A DNA stretch of 64,000 nucleotides, taken from NCBI RefSeq assembly GCF_003672135.1, contig NC_039508.1, forward strand, positions 18,053,945-18,117,944, given 5' to 3'. Every line of letters starts with the position of its first letter. Positions within the stretch are counted from its first letter, which is position 1. The notes beneath the pieces are model-generated. The model was not told the DNA's origin. It saw only the letters and a program-made list of their open reading frames with translations, and did not search any database. This DNA comes from Ooceraea biroi. Lineage: Eukaryota; Arthropoda; Insecta; Hymenoptera; Formicidae. Below, piece by piece: positions 13,383 through 25,124 of the stretch. Both the position numbers and the translations under genes were made by a program.

Positions 13383-16300
13383 ATGGAGGCGCACACTCCG
13401 AAGCGGGAGTCGCGGCCCCCGGCGGAGGCTTTGACTTGCAGCCCGTCAATGAACGACACGTTGTTCTTCCCGTGGAACTGGGGCGAGGTGGCGCGCAACG
13501 CGAATCTCAGCCCGGCCAGCTCGTGCTCCTCGCCGGAGTACCGGGAGCACGGCGCGGGCGGTGCGGGTAGCGGCGGTGGCGGCGCCGGTGCGCGGGTGCC
13601 GGGTGCCAGCGCCGAGAGCCACCGCCGCGGCCGGCCGCGTGCCGACGCTCTCTCGAATCTCATGATGCAAGGCAGCACGTCGCCGAGCAACATCAAGTGC
13701 GGCTACTGCCACCGGGTGTTCCCGCGCGAGAAGAGCCTGCAGGCGCACCTGCGCACTCACACAGGTAGCGAGATCAGACCCGAGTCCTCGATGTTGTTGC
13801 AAGTACCGTTGCCCGCACGCGTGACGCCATCGGCGCCGAAAAATCGCGCGGCTCTAGTCAGCGATTCGCTAGGAAACCGCTGGGAAATATATCACGTGTA
13901 CGCCACCGCCGCCGCCGCTGCTCGTGCTCGCCCACTGGCTCGCGCGTCCCGCCAATCGGCCATCATGCCGCGCTTTAAATACTTAAATGGCTCGTCTCGC
14001 ATATCGCGTAACGCACGCACGCGTTCACGAGAGCGAGAGCAAGAGCGGCGAGGTTCGCTTCCTGCGTGTGAAGTCACTATTCGATATACGTGAGCAAGTA
14101 TCGTGTATCGTTTCTCGGGGATATTAACTGATCAGGGGAAGGCGAGTGCGTGCGTTGTACTGTTGCGACCGAAATGAATTCCTGCGGTCTTTGTCTATGG
14201 AAAACAAAAAAGGACGCGACGGTTATTGGTGTCGTACTGCCCGCGTAATGTTGAAATCTTGAAATGTGTTTATGTCATTAACTTTTCGTCGTAATTATAT
14301 TTCAGCAGTTTTTAGATCTACAGATCTAGATTTGCTGAGATTAAGAGAAAGAGTGTCTCGAAGATTAAAATTATAGGTGTCTTGATATCAGCTTTTTGAT
14401 TGTTTTAAACCTTTGTTTAGGAATATATGCATGGTGTCTTCAATTCGTTGGATATATTCGCAAAAATTAAGCTATATCAATTGCATTGAAATTCTAAGAC
14501 ATTTTGATAATTTATGAGCTACTGAATTAAAGGAAAAGTTACAATTGGGGTGACATTGCTGTCAATTCAAATAATATATGAATTATAAGCAAATTTGATG
14601 TTTTTTATAAGTGAATTATTAATAAACGAGATTTTTTATTAAATAAACTATGAAACAAGTTTTAAATAAAATATACAAGATGTTTTTTTTTTAATTAAAT
14701 AAAAATTCTTTACATTTGTGAAGAACTAACAAGTAAACCTCGAGGAACGTAAGATTTTTTTAAACTTTTACAGTTGCTCATGTCAAAGTATGAAGAAATC
14801 TGTCATTATTTTTAGCTCAAATCGGTTTTTTCATATTTTTCGAATTTTTTTTATTTTTACGCAAATACACGATTTTACACATATTTAAAGTTTTTTTTAG
14901 CAGTTTTATTTCTTATTAATCAATCTTTGCCCAATTTTTTGAAACTCGACATACACGTAGAACACGAAAATAATGGTTTTTCTTTCTGTTAAGGGCATTA
15001 AGCAGTTTTAAGGGTAGTAACTACCCTTCGAATTCTTCGGCATAACAAAGTTTTGAAGTTAAATGAAACGATAGTAGTCAATTACCATTAAATGAAAGCA
15101 TTAATTGATAGGATAAATAAAAGTTAAATAATAATTAACTGTATCATGTGTTATCATTTAATTGAATGTCTTGTAGTATTTTACTTTCGAGTATTGAAAA
15201 AATGTCCCAGGCAGCACATGTTAGCCTAATATATGTTTCTTAGACGTATCTAATGTCTAAGAAACATAAAGGAGAAGCCTTCATTTGCGCATAATACAAT
15301 TGGACACGTTGCAAATGGACACCGTGATATTAGACACATAAGGTTGCGCACAGTTCTTTCTCACACAGTTCTTTCGCGCACGTATCTTTCGCACACGGTT
15401 CTTTCGCGCACAATGCGATCAAGCGCATATACCTCTTGTCTGATAAAGTTACTACGCTCCAAATTGTTACAACCGCGATCTCTCGCTGACAGAAATTAGA
15501 AATGTCGCACACACTATCGAGGTCCATAGGGTTGGTTAGAGTTAGATTAAGTGTGATTAACTTTTTTGTAATACATACAGATTAATTAACACTTAATCTA
15601 ACTCTAACCAACCCTATGGACCTCGATAGTGTGTGCGACATTTCTAATTTCTGTCAGCGAGAGATCGCGGTTGTAACAATTTGGAGCGTAGTAACTTTAT
15701 CAGACAAGAGGTATATGCGCTTGATCGCATTGTGCGCGAAAGATACGTGCGCGAAAGAACTGTGTGAGAAAGATACGTGCGCGAAAGAATTGTGTAATAT
15801 TACAAACGTTTATTTGCAAAATAAAATTAATAACAATATTCAGTTTCATAAATCTATTACATAAATGTGTATATTTATTCAAAATTATGCAAAAGTATAT
15901 GATGTGTCCAAAAGCAACGGTGTCCAATCGAACGGTGCGCAACTTTATGTATCTAATATCACGGTGTCCATTTGCAACGTGTCCAATTGTACTGTGCGCA
16001 AATGAGACTGTCCCAACATAAAGTACCATTTAAGAAACGGTTTAAATAGAAACCGGTTTTAGACCTAAATTTTAAAAACGTATTTTTCACGTTTCCACAG
16101 AAACGAAAAATGTGTTTTATTAAATCGATTTGAAATTATATAATTAATATAGAAAAAAATAGTAATTTTTACTTACTTTGCGAGTATTAATTATTTTTAC
16201 ATCATACGTTTCAATGTACTCGATTATGGAACAAGAGACAAAAATCAACACAAGTATGTGTGATTCCCACCTCTGATTCACCAAGCGACCGATAGATGGC

Positions 16301-19300
16301 CAGGCCAGACGTGACGTTCTCGCAAGAAACATTTGCGTTATCACCTTATAAATAACCATCCGGAAAACCGATCCAATACTCTTTTCTTCTTCTTTTCTTG
16401 TGGAACTTTTGAGATCACTATTACTTGAAGTGATATTTCAAAAGAGTGAGATTCCACTACACGAAATTTAGAGAGTAATTCATAAAATATAAAAATGTAG
16501 TTTTTTACAAAAATGTGACTTAACTCTGTCTATCTTTGAGGCACTGATATATAGAATTGATAAATATTTTTCTGATGGTTTCTGAAACGTTTTTTTGCCG
16601 AAAAAGAAACGTTTCTCCTAACGTTTTTTCGTTGGACATTTTTCTCCTAAATAAACGTTTCAATAAAATGGTTATGAAACGTTACGGCAAAACGTTTATG
16701 AAACGGTTTTGAAACCAATGTGTGCTGCCTGGGGTATCTATTATATCTATCATACGTGTATTTTATTATGATATTCCACGTCATTAGAATAAATAGTACA
16801 TACACATTTATCAAGTCACCGTGTGTGCTTAAATGTATTGTTGAATAAAGTTAAAAGGATGCTACAATATCTTGTAAACTATTTACTTTACTAGTACAAC
16901 ACAGGCGCGCGCTATTTTCTTTTTCAATATTAACCCCTTCGGCGGCATTGACGCCATATGGCGCGAAAAATGTATGTGTCCATGTCGACATTGACGCCAT
17001 ATGGCGTCATTGTATTTTTTTCGATTGATTGGGCCGATCTTCATAAAACTTAGTACCCAAAAGCTTTTTGGGTCGCTGAATACGAATCCATAGGCCGGTA
17101 TTCATAGTTGAATCTTATATTTAAGATCGTCTTAAGTTTATCTGAAGATGCTGTATGGATCATTTCATTGGCTATGGAGTATCTGAAGATACACTTAAGA
17201 CGGTCTTAAATATAAGATTCGACTATGAATACCGGCCATAGTCAAAATTTCAAAATTCAAAATGACGGATCCAATATGGCGATCAAATATAATCATAAAA
17301 TCAAAATTTGTTCGGAATGTTATTAAATCTGATATCTAAGGGTTTTTGGGACTGATGAATACGAATCTCAGATCACAATTCCAAAATTCAAAATGGCGGA
17401 CCCAATATTGCGGTCGAAAAAGCAAAATCTATCTGAGTGAAAACTGGTATCCAAAAATTTTTTCAGTCGCTGAATTTGAGGTACAAAATTGCAAAATTCA
17501 AAATGTCGAACCCAATGAAGTGGCACAAAATAAATAAAAACTTTTCACCGACTAAGTTTTTGGATGCATCTTTCCAAAGATAGTTTGGATTCCCAATTCT
17601 AAGATACAAATACTTGTCAGTTTTTCAATTGTTCTTAGATTTGGTGTTTTGACCGCCATATTGAATCGGCCATTTTGAATTATGAAATTTTGTACCTCAA
17701 ATTCATATTTCGCGAGCCAAAAAATCCCTAAATACAAGGTGTCTTTAAAATCCGATTACTTTTTTTGGGTGCCACCAGGGGCACAAACAGTGATATTCTG
17801 TTTGCCGCTGAAGGGGTTAATAATGTTTTCGAATAATAATATTCATCTATTATTTGTTATATGCACAATTATCACACTCTACCAAATTGTTAACCTCCAC
17901 GCGAAGACAGCCGCGCGATGATAATCTAAACTGAACATAACGCACAACGCGAATCGAGATAACCAATCAGCGTCGTGGAAAAGAGGCAACAATGATTTCG
18001 ATTTGATTTAACACGGCTTTTTTAAGAGTGATACTATGTTGCTAATGTTTTCTTATGCAGAATATCCCGAAAAACCAATATTTACGAAAACAGTAAAGGA
18101 TATCATTTTAAAAAATGTGCAATCACATTCGTGTGGTGCATCATTACATTTAATTTTTCTCTTTATGATTTTTCTCATTTTTAACAAAAATGTGTTGTTT
18201 TTAGTTTATTATTTTATGAATCTTATTATATATAATGTGTGTGTTAATTGAATAAAATTGGTGTAGGAATGTAGAGGATTCTAAAATATTTTTTAATAAA
18301 AAATAAGAAATCAAAATAAACTATTTTTTATAGAATGTGCAATAGTTACTCAAAATAACGATCCACCAACAGTGATGCAGATATTACAGTGGCAAAGCAA
18401 AGCATAAAATTCCTGACATTTTCAGAATATATTTTATTTATTATGTTTTGTTTGTTCATTGATCTAATCTTCTTAATTTTCATTGAATTTATTATTATTA
18501 TAAATACAAATATGTTTCTGGAAGTATTGGACTTCAGAATTTGATACCTTGTAGCACAAAATAAAAACATTTGTGACCTTTATTTTTTATTAAAACATTT
18601 CAGATTTTTTCCAATAATTTTTCAAAATTATTTTATATTTTTCAATTTTGTTTTGATGCATTTCGCGCGCGCGCGCGTATGTGTGTGCGAGTGTGAGTGT
18701 ACAATATATATGACAAGTGTAATAAATGTTTCTCTTTTATCTAATCGTAGGAGAACGTCCATATCCATGTGATTATCCCGGATGTACAAAGGCCTTCACT
18801 CAATCTGGACAATTGAAAACTCATCAACGATTACATACGGGGGAGAAACCATTTCTATGCACCGAACCAGGTTGCGAAATGAGATTTACTCATGCCAACA
18901 GACATTGTCCCGACCATCCCTATGCCACCCTCACAAGATCAGATGACTTCGTACTAAAGCCGGTATCTGAAAATACAGATTTGCCACACGATGTTAGTCG
19001 ATGGCTGGAGCGTTACAAGATGTCCAGGGAACGGGAAGACAGAACACCGACTGGGAAAAACGAACGGAAGAAAAAGATGTGGAAGAGCAGTGCCGAGAAT
19101 CATAAAAGAGTGAAATCCAGAAAGGGCCTGATGATGGACCTGGCGGGGGAACAGGAAAATCTCGATCGTAAACCATCCAGCCAGCGGTTATATTGCGAGG
19201 AGAATCAGGACAGCCAGGACAGTCAGGATAGTCAGGATAGTCAGGAGGAGAGCCAGGATGAGGATCCAACGGACACATGCTGCGCAATACTGCAAACATC

Positions 19301-20192
19301 CGAGGATGAGGAAGTGTCGAGTGCAAAATTGGCGGCATTGAGAAGACCCCTGGACAGACTACAACCAAAGAAACGATGGCTACGAAATGCTTGTTTAGAA
19401 CAACAATTAAGCGGGAACGTTAGAGCAAACAATGTAGGGTCTGTATACAAGATCGACGAGAAGCAGACTTTGGATGGATCTACGGAGTCGTCCGAGATCC
19501 AGTGGTACACGACACTTGTCGATAATTCTGTCGTGGACGAGAACATATTCACATCGAGTACGCAAAATGAATTGGCAACTTCAAACACACAAACACCAGA
19601 ACATTCGTACCGTTCTTCTTCTGAATTGTACTGGGATATGAACAGTAATAATAATGAATCTTCCAAAGCAATGCATGAGGAGAATGCATATGATGTTACA
19701 CGCCCTCTGAGCCACGTGCAGTGGGACTCATTGAGTAACCTGCCAAGTGATCGGAACGATTTTACAACTGGTATCGACAAATCCGCCGTGTTTCAAGAGC
19801 CCGAGTCAATTCATTTGCCTTTTGACTACACAGAACAAATCGTTCACGGAGGGACAACGTATCAGGATACGCTGATCAATCCCTGTATCAGTGAGAACGA
19901 GACTAGACCGACGGTTCTGATGTTGGCTGGAAGTTCAAGTAACAGTAAGGAGATCGTCTCAAAAGCACACGTCGCAACTGCGGATGCTGGCACAACGGAG
20001 GTGAAAGCAGTCGCAGTTAAGGAGAAAGACAATACAATTAAAACCCCGATACAAGAAGACAATAAAAAGTGGTTGGGTGCCTTGGCGTTGATGGAGCTGG
20101 CTAAGGCGCAAGAAAAGGAGAGAATAGATCTTAAGCATGACACAAAGGACGAATGTTCGATGACTGTGGAATCAAATAATAGCCATTTATAG
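13383..20192 (+). CDS. ZNF367: ZNF367-type C2H2 zinc-finger protein
   Basis: Putative nuclear DNA-binding protein orthologous to vertebrate ZNF367. Two exons: 13383-13764 and 18751-20192 (1824 nt, 607 aa). The junction splits a Gly codon inside the zinc-finger linker (HTG|ERPY). The ATG at 13383 has an AGCGGGATGG context and follows the divergent promoter. Finger 1 uses C106, C109, H122 and H126. Finger 2 uses C134, C139, H152 and H156. A third, atypical finger follows (C164, C169, then RFTHANRHCPDHP). This FTHANRHC block and the C-terminal helix WLGALALMELAKAQ are the family's diagnostic features. Between them is a long disordered, acidic region with tandem QDS repeats (near 19206-19250). 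The N terminus carries Gly/Ala and Arg/Gly-rich low complexity. The protein is longer than the roughly 350-residue vertebrate form, mostly in this middle region. The 5 kb intron is filled with transposons. Confidence 0.9.
15272..16015. mobile_element. Nested hAT-like foldback element with 8-bp target duplication ACATAAAG
   Basis: Inserted in the 15206-16733 element and flanked by ACATAAAG at 15264-15271 and 16016-16023. The related copy at 29205-29726 has this octamer only once, which is the empty site. The terminal regions are inverted repeats of about 75 bases (both read CATTTGCGCA inward, then ACAATTGGACACGTTGCA). An 8-bp duplication is typical of hAT elements. No transposase is encoded; most of the element is a giant hairpin. 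Confidence 0.85.
15345..15796. repeat. Near-perfect long hairpin, about 205-bp arms, 37-base loop
   Basis: Left arm about 15345-15552, right arm about 15590-15796. The inner roughly 150 bases (from GTGCGCG at the outer side to CACTTAATCTAAC at the loop) match essentially perfectly; the outer part contains a short repeat of the type CGCGAAAGA-TACGTG with some rearrangement. Because the arms mirror each other, the two strands encode the same short open frame beginning MDLDSVCDISNF. That frame is a consequence of symmetry, not evidence of a gene. Confidence 0.85.
16930..17820. mobile_element. TTAA-flanked non-autonomous (piggyBac-like) element, 891 bp
   Basis: Flanked by TTAA at 16930-16933 and 17817-17820, with inverted ends CCCCTTCGGCGGCA and TGCCGCTGAAGGGG (one mismatch). 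TTAA targeting with C-rich ends is characteristic of the piggyBac superfamily. The interior has repeated motifs such as TTCAAAATGGCGGAC and CCAATAT but no transposase. A 143 bp foldback element is nested at 17094-17236. Confidence 0.8.
17094..17236. mobile_element. Nested foldback MITE, GCCGGTATTCATAGT ends
   Basis: A 143 bp element whose arms (about 55 bases each) are inverted repeats beginning GCCGGTATTCATAGTTGAA and ending in the complement. It is flanked by CATAG on both sides (17089-17093 and 17237-17241), consistent with a target duplication. It lies inside the TTAA element at 16930-17820. Confidence 0.8.
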
Positions 20193-20986
20193 AGACTGTG
20201 ATTATTGGTTACTTTATTATTTTTATACGCGCGAGGAATGAATGATGGGTCTTGTTCGTTCACGTAACATACAGTCCATTTATCGGCATAAATAATGTAA
20301 TGAAGACTTTTTACTATGAAACACATCTGTTTTCTTTCTCTTTGATTATTGTTACTCTCTAACTCTTATTTTTTATTATTACTATTATTGTCATGTATAT
20401 TGAATTACATTTGTTTTACTTCTGATGTTTCATGGAACTGTTCTCAATTTTATGCACATATTAATTTATAAAAATGCTACGCGTCAACTAACAAAATTTA
20501 TACTGTAAAAATACTATTAAAATAATGTGAACATATATTTGTAAAACAAGATAGTTATATTTCATCATTACAATATTCTTTCACACACGGTATAATGAGA
20601 AATTTCAAAAAACAAATGTGTCTCAAATTATAGTATCTTTTTCTTATTACTTCTTATCTTGCATATTAATTGTTTTTCACATATAAAATTGATTTAAAAG
20701 AGTATTGTAATAATAAGTTCTGTTTTTCTTTGTTCGTGATGTAAAAAGAAACAACGTTGTGTAAGCATGGTAAAAGCATAAGTATAGAAAACCAACAATG
20801 CTTGCAGTTATTGTTATGTATTTCATTAAAATAGAGATTTGTGTGATACTTTAGTTATACACTTACTACGTAAGGAAATTACGAAGTAATGTCAAGAATG
20901 TGAAAATGAGTTTATAGAGTATTTAATTGGAACAAAAACTTAGTTGCTATGTATTAAGTATAGAGATATAAGGATAGATATAAAGA

Positions 20987-20992
20987 AATAAA
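20987..20992 (+). terminator. Candidate poly(A) signal of the ZNF367-type gene
   Basis: AATAAA about 800 nt after the stop at 20192, in otherwise AT-rich sequence before the next repeat block. Other variants occur earlier, so this is one plausible cleavage region. Confidence 0.4.
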
Positions 20993-21308
20993 ATAGAATC
21001 CCGAAGTTAATTTTCGTCGTCCTACGAGGAGTAATTTTTCCATGCATATCAAAACTTGCTAAGATTTTTTGTTATATAGGGTGTTCGGTAAGATTTTAAC
21101 CAACGTTAGTATGGAAATAGAATTGGTTGAATCGAAACTTCTGTACTGTTCTGTACTGTTTTGCGATCTTTGTCATAAATAATTAGAGTTATTAATTGAG
21201 ATTAGCAAATTAGAGTGCATCGAAAGTCTCGTGCGCCGAGACAATCGGGATGACATTAATCATATCTTGTAACAACGCGCGTAAGCTCACAACAAAGCGA
21301 AGGAATAA

Positions 21309-21458
21309 GAGTGCCGTCCCATGGAGCGTAACTTGCGTAAGCGTAACTTGCGTTGTCCAATCACATTGTTTCATTTGGATATCAGCTTCTGCAGGCAAAG
21401 ATATAATTGGTCGACGCAAGTTACGCTTACACAAGTTACGCTCCATGGGACGGCACCC
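21309..21458. mobile_element. Harbinger-like MITE, 150 bp, TAA duplications
   Basis: Inverted ends GAGTGCCGTCCCATGGAGCG and the complement ending GGGACGGCACCC. Flanked by TAA at 21306-21308 and 21459-21461. A 3-bp TAA/TTA duplication is typical of PIF/Harbinger elements. The motif AGCGTAACTTGCG recurs at the ends of the larger element at 21920-22809. Confidence 0.75.
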
Positions 21459-21769
21459 TAACGCTGCCCTTTCTAATATTTTCTAATAGATCATTGCTAT
21501 ATATGATTGCTGCCGTGCCCAGAATATTCCGCTTATTGTGTCGACGCGCGAAACGCACTCTAATTTGCTAATCTTAGTTAATTAATAAATCTTTAATTAT
21601 TAATCTAATTATTAATCTCGTGGAATGATATATAGGACTAACTTTTCGGTTCACCTCAATCCACTCTACCTTCATACGAGCTTTGGCTAAACTGTAGTGG
21701 ACATCATGTGGTCTGTGCTTTATAGCTCTACTGCTGATTCTGCTGAACTGGTGCAATAAGTTAAGAGTG

Positions 21770-21917
21770 AAGGCAGGAGCACAGACTTTTGCATAAACGT
21801 ATAAAAAGATGCATAAGGAATTTGATTGGTCTATAAGCATGTGCATAAGGAAGTGGACCAATCAAATTCCTTATGCATCTGTTTATGCGCTTATGCAAAA
21901 GTCTGTGCTCCTGCCTT
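21770..21917. repeat. Foldback element with 63-bp arms
   Basis: Arms at 21770-21834 and 21856-21917 are reverse complements with few mismatches (AGGCAGGAGCACAGACTTTT inward, then ATGCATAAGGAATTTGATTG). It is flanked by TGA on both sides and abuts the next element. No coding capacity. Confidence 0.75.
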
Positions 21918-21919
21918 GA

Positions 21920-22809
21920 GGGTGCTTCCCCACGGAGCGTAACTTGCGTGAGCGGAATGTATGTGATGTCTTGTGCTTTCATCAGGATACGTAAAAAGTG
22001 ATATCGGTAGACTATTCTAAAAGGTATTCGTATTATATTATATTATTACTAATACCAACGTTATAAAAAATTAATAATTTATTAACTTGAAATTATAATG
22101 CTATAGCATATTAATATTTATATATTATCAACCATCAGAAACATCCTGGATGACACGGTGTTCCGTGATTATAATATCTGCAAGAATATTCTGGTCCGGT
22201 TGTCGGTCTCCGGTTTGGATTACGACGACGATGAGAACGCATAAAGGATATCGAGAGCCTGGACAAACATCCCGGGAAACCCAACGATATCCCATCATAC
22301 TTTACTACTAAATTTACAGACCATTATTCGCTAGAAAGTACGTATAAATATTATTAAATTATTTTTATATAACTTTTATATATATATATATATATATATA
22401 ACAAAATGGAAAATATGCTCCACAACATATTTTATGTTATAAACGTAAATCGCTGTTTATCACATTGGTGACACATTGGGTAATATGAGGAACATAAGGA
22501 AAACACGCAGATATTTAAAGATTTATTATAAAGTTTCTCCCGAAAATAATTCGATATAATTACACTACTTTAAACGACACTCTTACTAGAACAGTAAAGT
22601 TGTCCTTTCAGATTTATACAAGAAAAATCCGCACGATACGCACTAACACACATGCATCAGCGTATCTTCCACTAGAAATTGGATTCGGCGTAACGGCAAT
22701 AGCGCAAAAAGCGTAAAATAACTAGACGGAAGCTGATATTCAAACGGAACGATGTGATTGGTCAGCGCAGGTTACGCTTACGCAAGTTACGCTCCATGTG
22801 CCTGCTCCC
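21920..22809. mobile_element. Larger relative of the Harbinger-like MITE (about 890 bp)
   Basis: Left end GGGTGCTTCCCCACGGAGCG and right end (complement) GGGAGCAGGCACATGGAGCG share ACTTGCG and the outer bases with the 150 bp element at 21309-21458. The interior has a TA microsatellite near 22378-22400 and no recognised transposase. Flanks are TGA and TAA, so the target duplication, if any, has one change. Confidence 0.6.
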
Positions 22810-22912
22810 TAATTTCTGATGCTGCTTTTATGCAGCAAATGTAGAATCGATCTGAAAATGCCATCAATATTAATTTCAAAATTCATAAATAACAATGACA
22901 ATTTGAGAAATA

Positions 22913-23695
22913 TACCTGCAATAGTACAGGTCTTCAGCGAATAAAAATGTAGAGTTTCTGCACAAATTTTTTTATTTCATCGCAACCTTTCTTCTTTCTG
23001 TTTCTATTACTCCATTCGTTCTGGAATATTTTGCCAACACGTCCATCAACATTTTTAGCAATAACCTCACTTGAATCTCTCTCTCAAGAAGAGATAAATT
23101 ACCTAACCGTTGCTTGGTGTTTGCTGGATAATTTGTTATCATACTGTCGAGTTTTCAATAGATTTTTCAATGAATTAATTTTTTCTTCTTTTCTCCTTAG
23201 CTTCTGCTTCAACGTTTTAATCGTTCTCCACATGCGCTTTTTCTGTGGACTCATTTCCTGCTTCTTCAAATTGATAAGTGAACTGTCCATGACTTTCGGC
23301 GGCTTTCGCATGGTCAGTTTTACAGTATTACCTGTAGCGCTTGCAAGTTGTGTCAGCGATGGAATTGTTGCGTTATCTTTGGTTTTAATATACTCTTCCA
23401 CAGAATTGCAGGCACATTTTTCACAGCAGGTGTAGGAGCAGGAGTAGTGCCACATTCTATCGCAGAATTAATGCCAGATTTCATCGTAGGAGCAATGTTA
23501 GAAGCAGGAGCCTCCAGAAATAGAAACGGCACAGCCAGATTCTTTAAAACCACACCGCTTACGTTAGCTTTTTCCATAATGTCTGCAGGTAAAAAGTGAG
23601 CACTGCAGATTACATGGCTTTTTGTGGGTGTGAAATCTCTTCCGATTGCATTCAGCCACATTCGTAAAATATCTGGACGCTTTATCGGAAATCTG
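22913..23695 (-). pseudogene. Decayed THAP-domain (P-element / THAP9-type) transposase
   Basis: Reading the minus strand from 23695: the second half of a THAP zinc-finger domain (FPIKRPDILRMWLNAIGRD, then SHVICSAHF, GVVLKNLAVPFLF) is followed by a linker and a coiled-coil segment (MSPQKKRMWRTIKTLKQKL). After a stop and frame change near 23090, a further fragment reads TLHFYSLKTCTIAG, resembling the conserved LHFYSP motif of THAP9/P-element transposases. At least one frameshift and several stops break the frame, and the catalytic part is absent. A domesticated THAP exon spliced elsewhere is possible but unsupported. Confidence 0.65.
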
Positions 23696-24433
23696 AAATA
23701 TTTACAATGTTTAACTGCAACATAACCTTTAACATATTACAAACATCGAATTATATAATATTATATTATACATAAATGCATTCTTCTTACTGAAATAAAT
23801 GATAACCCTGTTTGTTTGTATTTTTGCATTTTGCAATGCAGCACCTGTTAGGCATTGTTATTGCTTTTTTTTACTTACAACAATAGGTTTGTTCGCGTTA
23901 CCTGAAATCTCTAGAACTTTCTGTACTTAGAATGAGATAGATACATAAATGGATGTTACAGAGAAAAAATGAAGAGACATAAGTGCAAAAAGTGTGAGTA
24001 ACGCGACAGACCTAATATAAGTAGTAGCAGATATCAGTACGACGGGTCTCACATATACACTACCACGCATGCACTGTCGTTATGTTCCATCAGATCTCAT
24101 GGCCGAAACCGGAAATCCAGCTGGTCTCAGCTTTTTTGAAGATAATAGTTAATATATAAATAATTTTATTTTTAACTTATACAATTAAAAGTAAAAGTAT
24201 TATAAAAAAATTAAAATTAAACTAAAAGTAAAAGTATTATTAAAAAAATTTGAACAGGATATTTATTTGCAATAAATATATTTATTGATTTCCTAATAAT
24301 TCAAGTTTATTAATTTGAATTAGGAAACATATATATGTATGTTCAATATTGAAAATCGTATTGAACTTCTTGACTGACTGGTGATCCTGGAGTGACTAAT
24401 GAAACAGTGTTGCCATTTGCACAAAAATTACAG

Positions 24434-25121
24434 TTAAGGTGATCCTGGAGTGACTAGTGAAAAGTGTTGCCAATTGCACACACACATATACAAAAATTAC
24501 AGTTGAAATGCTTTTTATAAAAATTTCGCAATTTGTACGCACAAAATTGCGGTTGTTTACAATCGGGATAAAATAAAGGAATATAATTAAGCTTTTCAAA
24601 GTGACTTTAGAAGTGTAATAAAAAAGAATAGTATAAATGAAAATCTTGCATGTATGTATAAGTATGTACAAGATTTTCATTTATACTATTCTTTTTTATT
24701 ACACTTCTAAAGTCACTTTGAAAAGCTTCATTATATTCCTTTATTTTATCCCGATTGTAAACAACCGTAATTTGTGCGTACAAAAGTGAGGCACTTTTGA
24801 ATGAAGACAGAATGAAGGAATATGAGGCGGCTTTTAGAAATGAATTTAGAAGCGTAAGAGAAAAGAAAAGAGTGTTTGAAAGCTTGTATGTATGTATAAG
24901 TATGTACAAAATTTTCAAACACGCTTTTCTTTTCTCTTACGCTTCTAAATTCATTTCTAAAAGTCGCCTCATATTCCTTCATTCTGTCTTCATTCAAAAG
25001 TGCCTCACTTTTGTGCGTACAAATTGCGAAATTTTTATAAAAAGCATTTCAATTTTAATTTTTGTATATGTATGTGTGCAATTGGCAGCACTTTTCACTA
25101 GGCACTCCAGGATCCCCTTAA
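24434..25121. mobile_element. TTAA-flanked inverted-repeat element with two internal hairpins
   Basis: TTAA at 24434-24437 and 25118-25121. Ends are inverted (GATCCTGGAGTGACTAGTG and the complement), with outer arms of about 105 bases. Inside are two separate hairpins, 24551-24770 and 24787-25016, whose loops are nearly the same sequence (TGTATGTATAAGTATGTACA). A partial second copy of the left end precedes it at 24381-24433. No coding potential; the mirrored frames are products of symmetry. Confidence 0.75.
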
Positions 25122-25124
25122 GGG

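Larger units (their letters stand above)
15206..16733. mobile_element. DNA-transposon copy with CCCAGGCAGCACA ends (disrupted by a nested insertion)
   Basis: Ends are inverted: CCCAGGCAGCACATG at the left and TGTGCTGCCTGGG at the right. A second copy of the family lies at 29205-29726 in opposite orientation and shares the terminal blocks and an internal region (here about 16140-16380). No transposase was recognised, so it looks non-autonomous. A clear target duplication is not seen. This copy carries a complete 744 bp insertion at 15272-16015. Confidence 0.8.

Noticed and set aside
15330..15864. Twin open frames starting MDLDSVCDISNF on both strands
   Set aside because: They are the two arms of one hairpin; the Cys/Ala/Lys repeats come from the short CGCGAAAGA-type repeat.
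22130..22330. Possible transposase exon inside the 21920-22809 element
   Set aside because: Neither strand gives a sustained frame or a recognisable motif.
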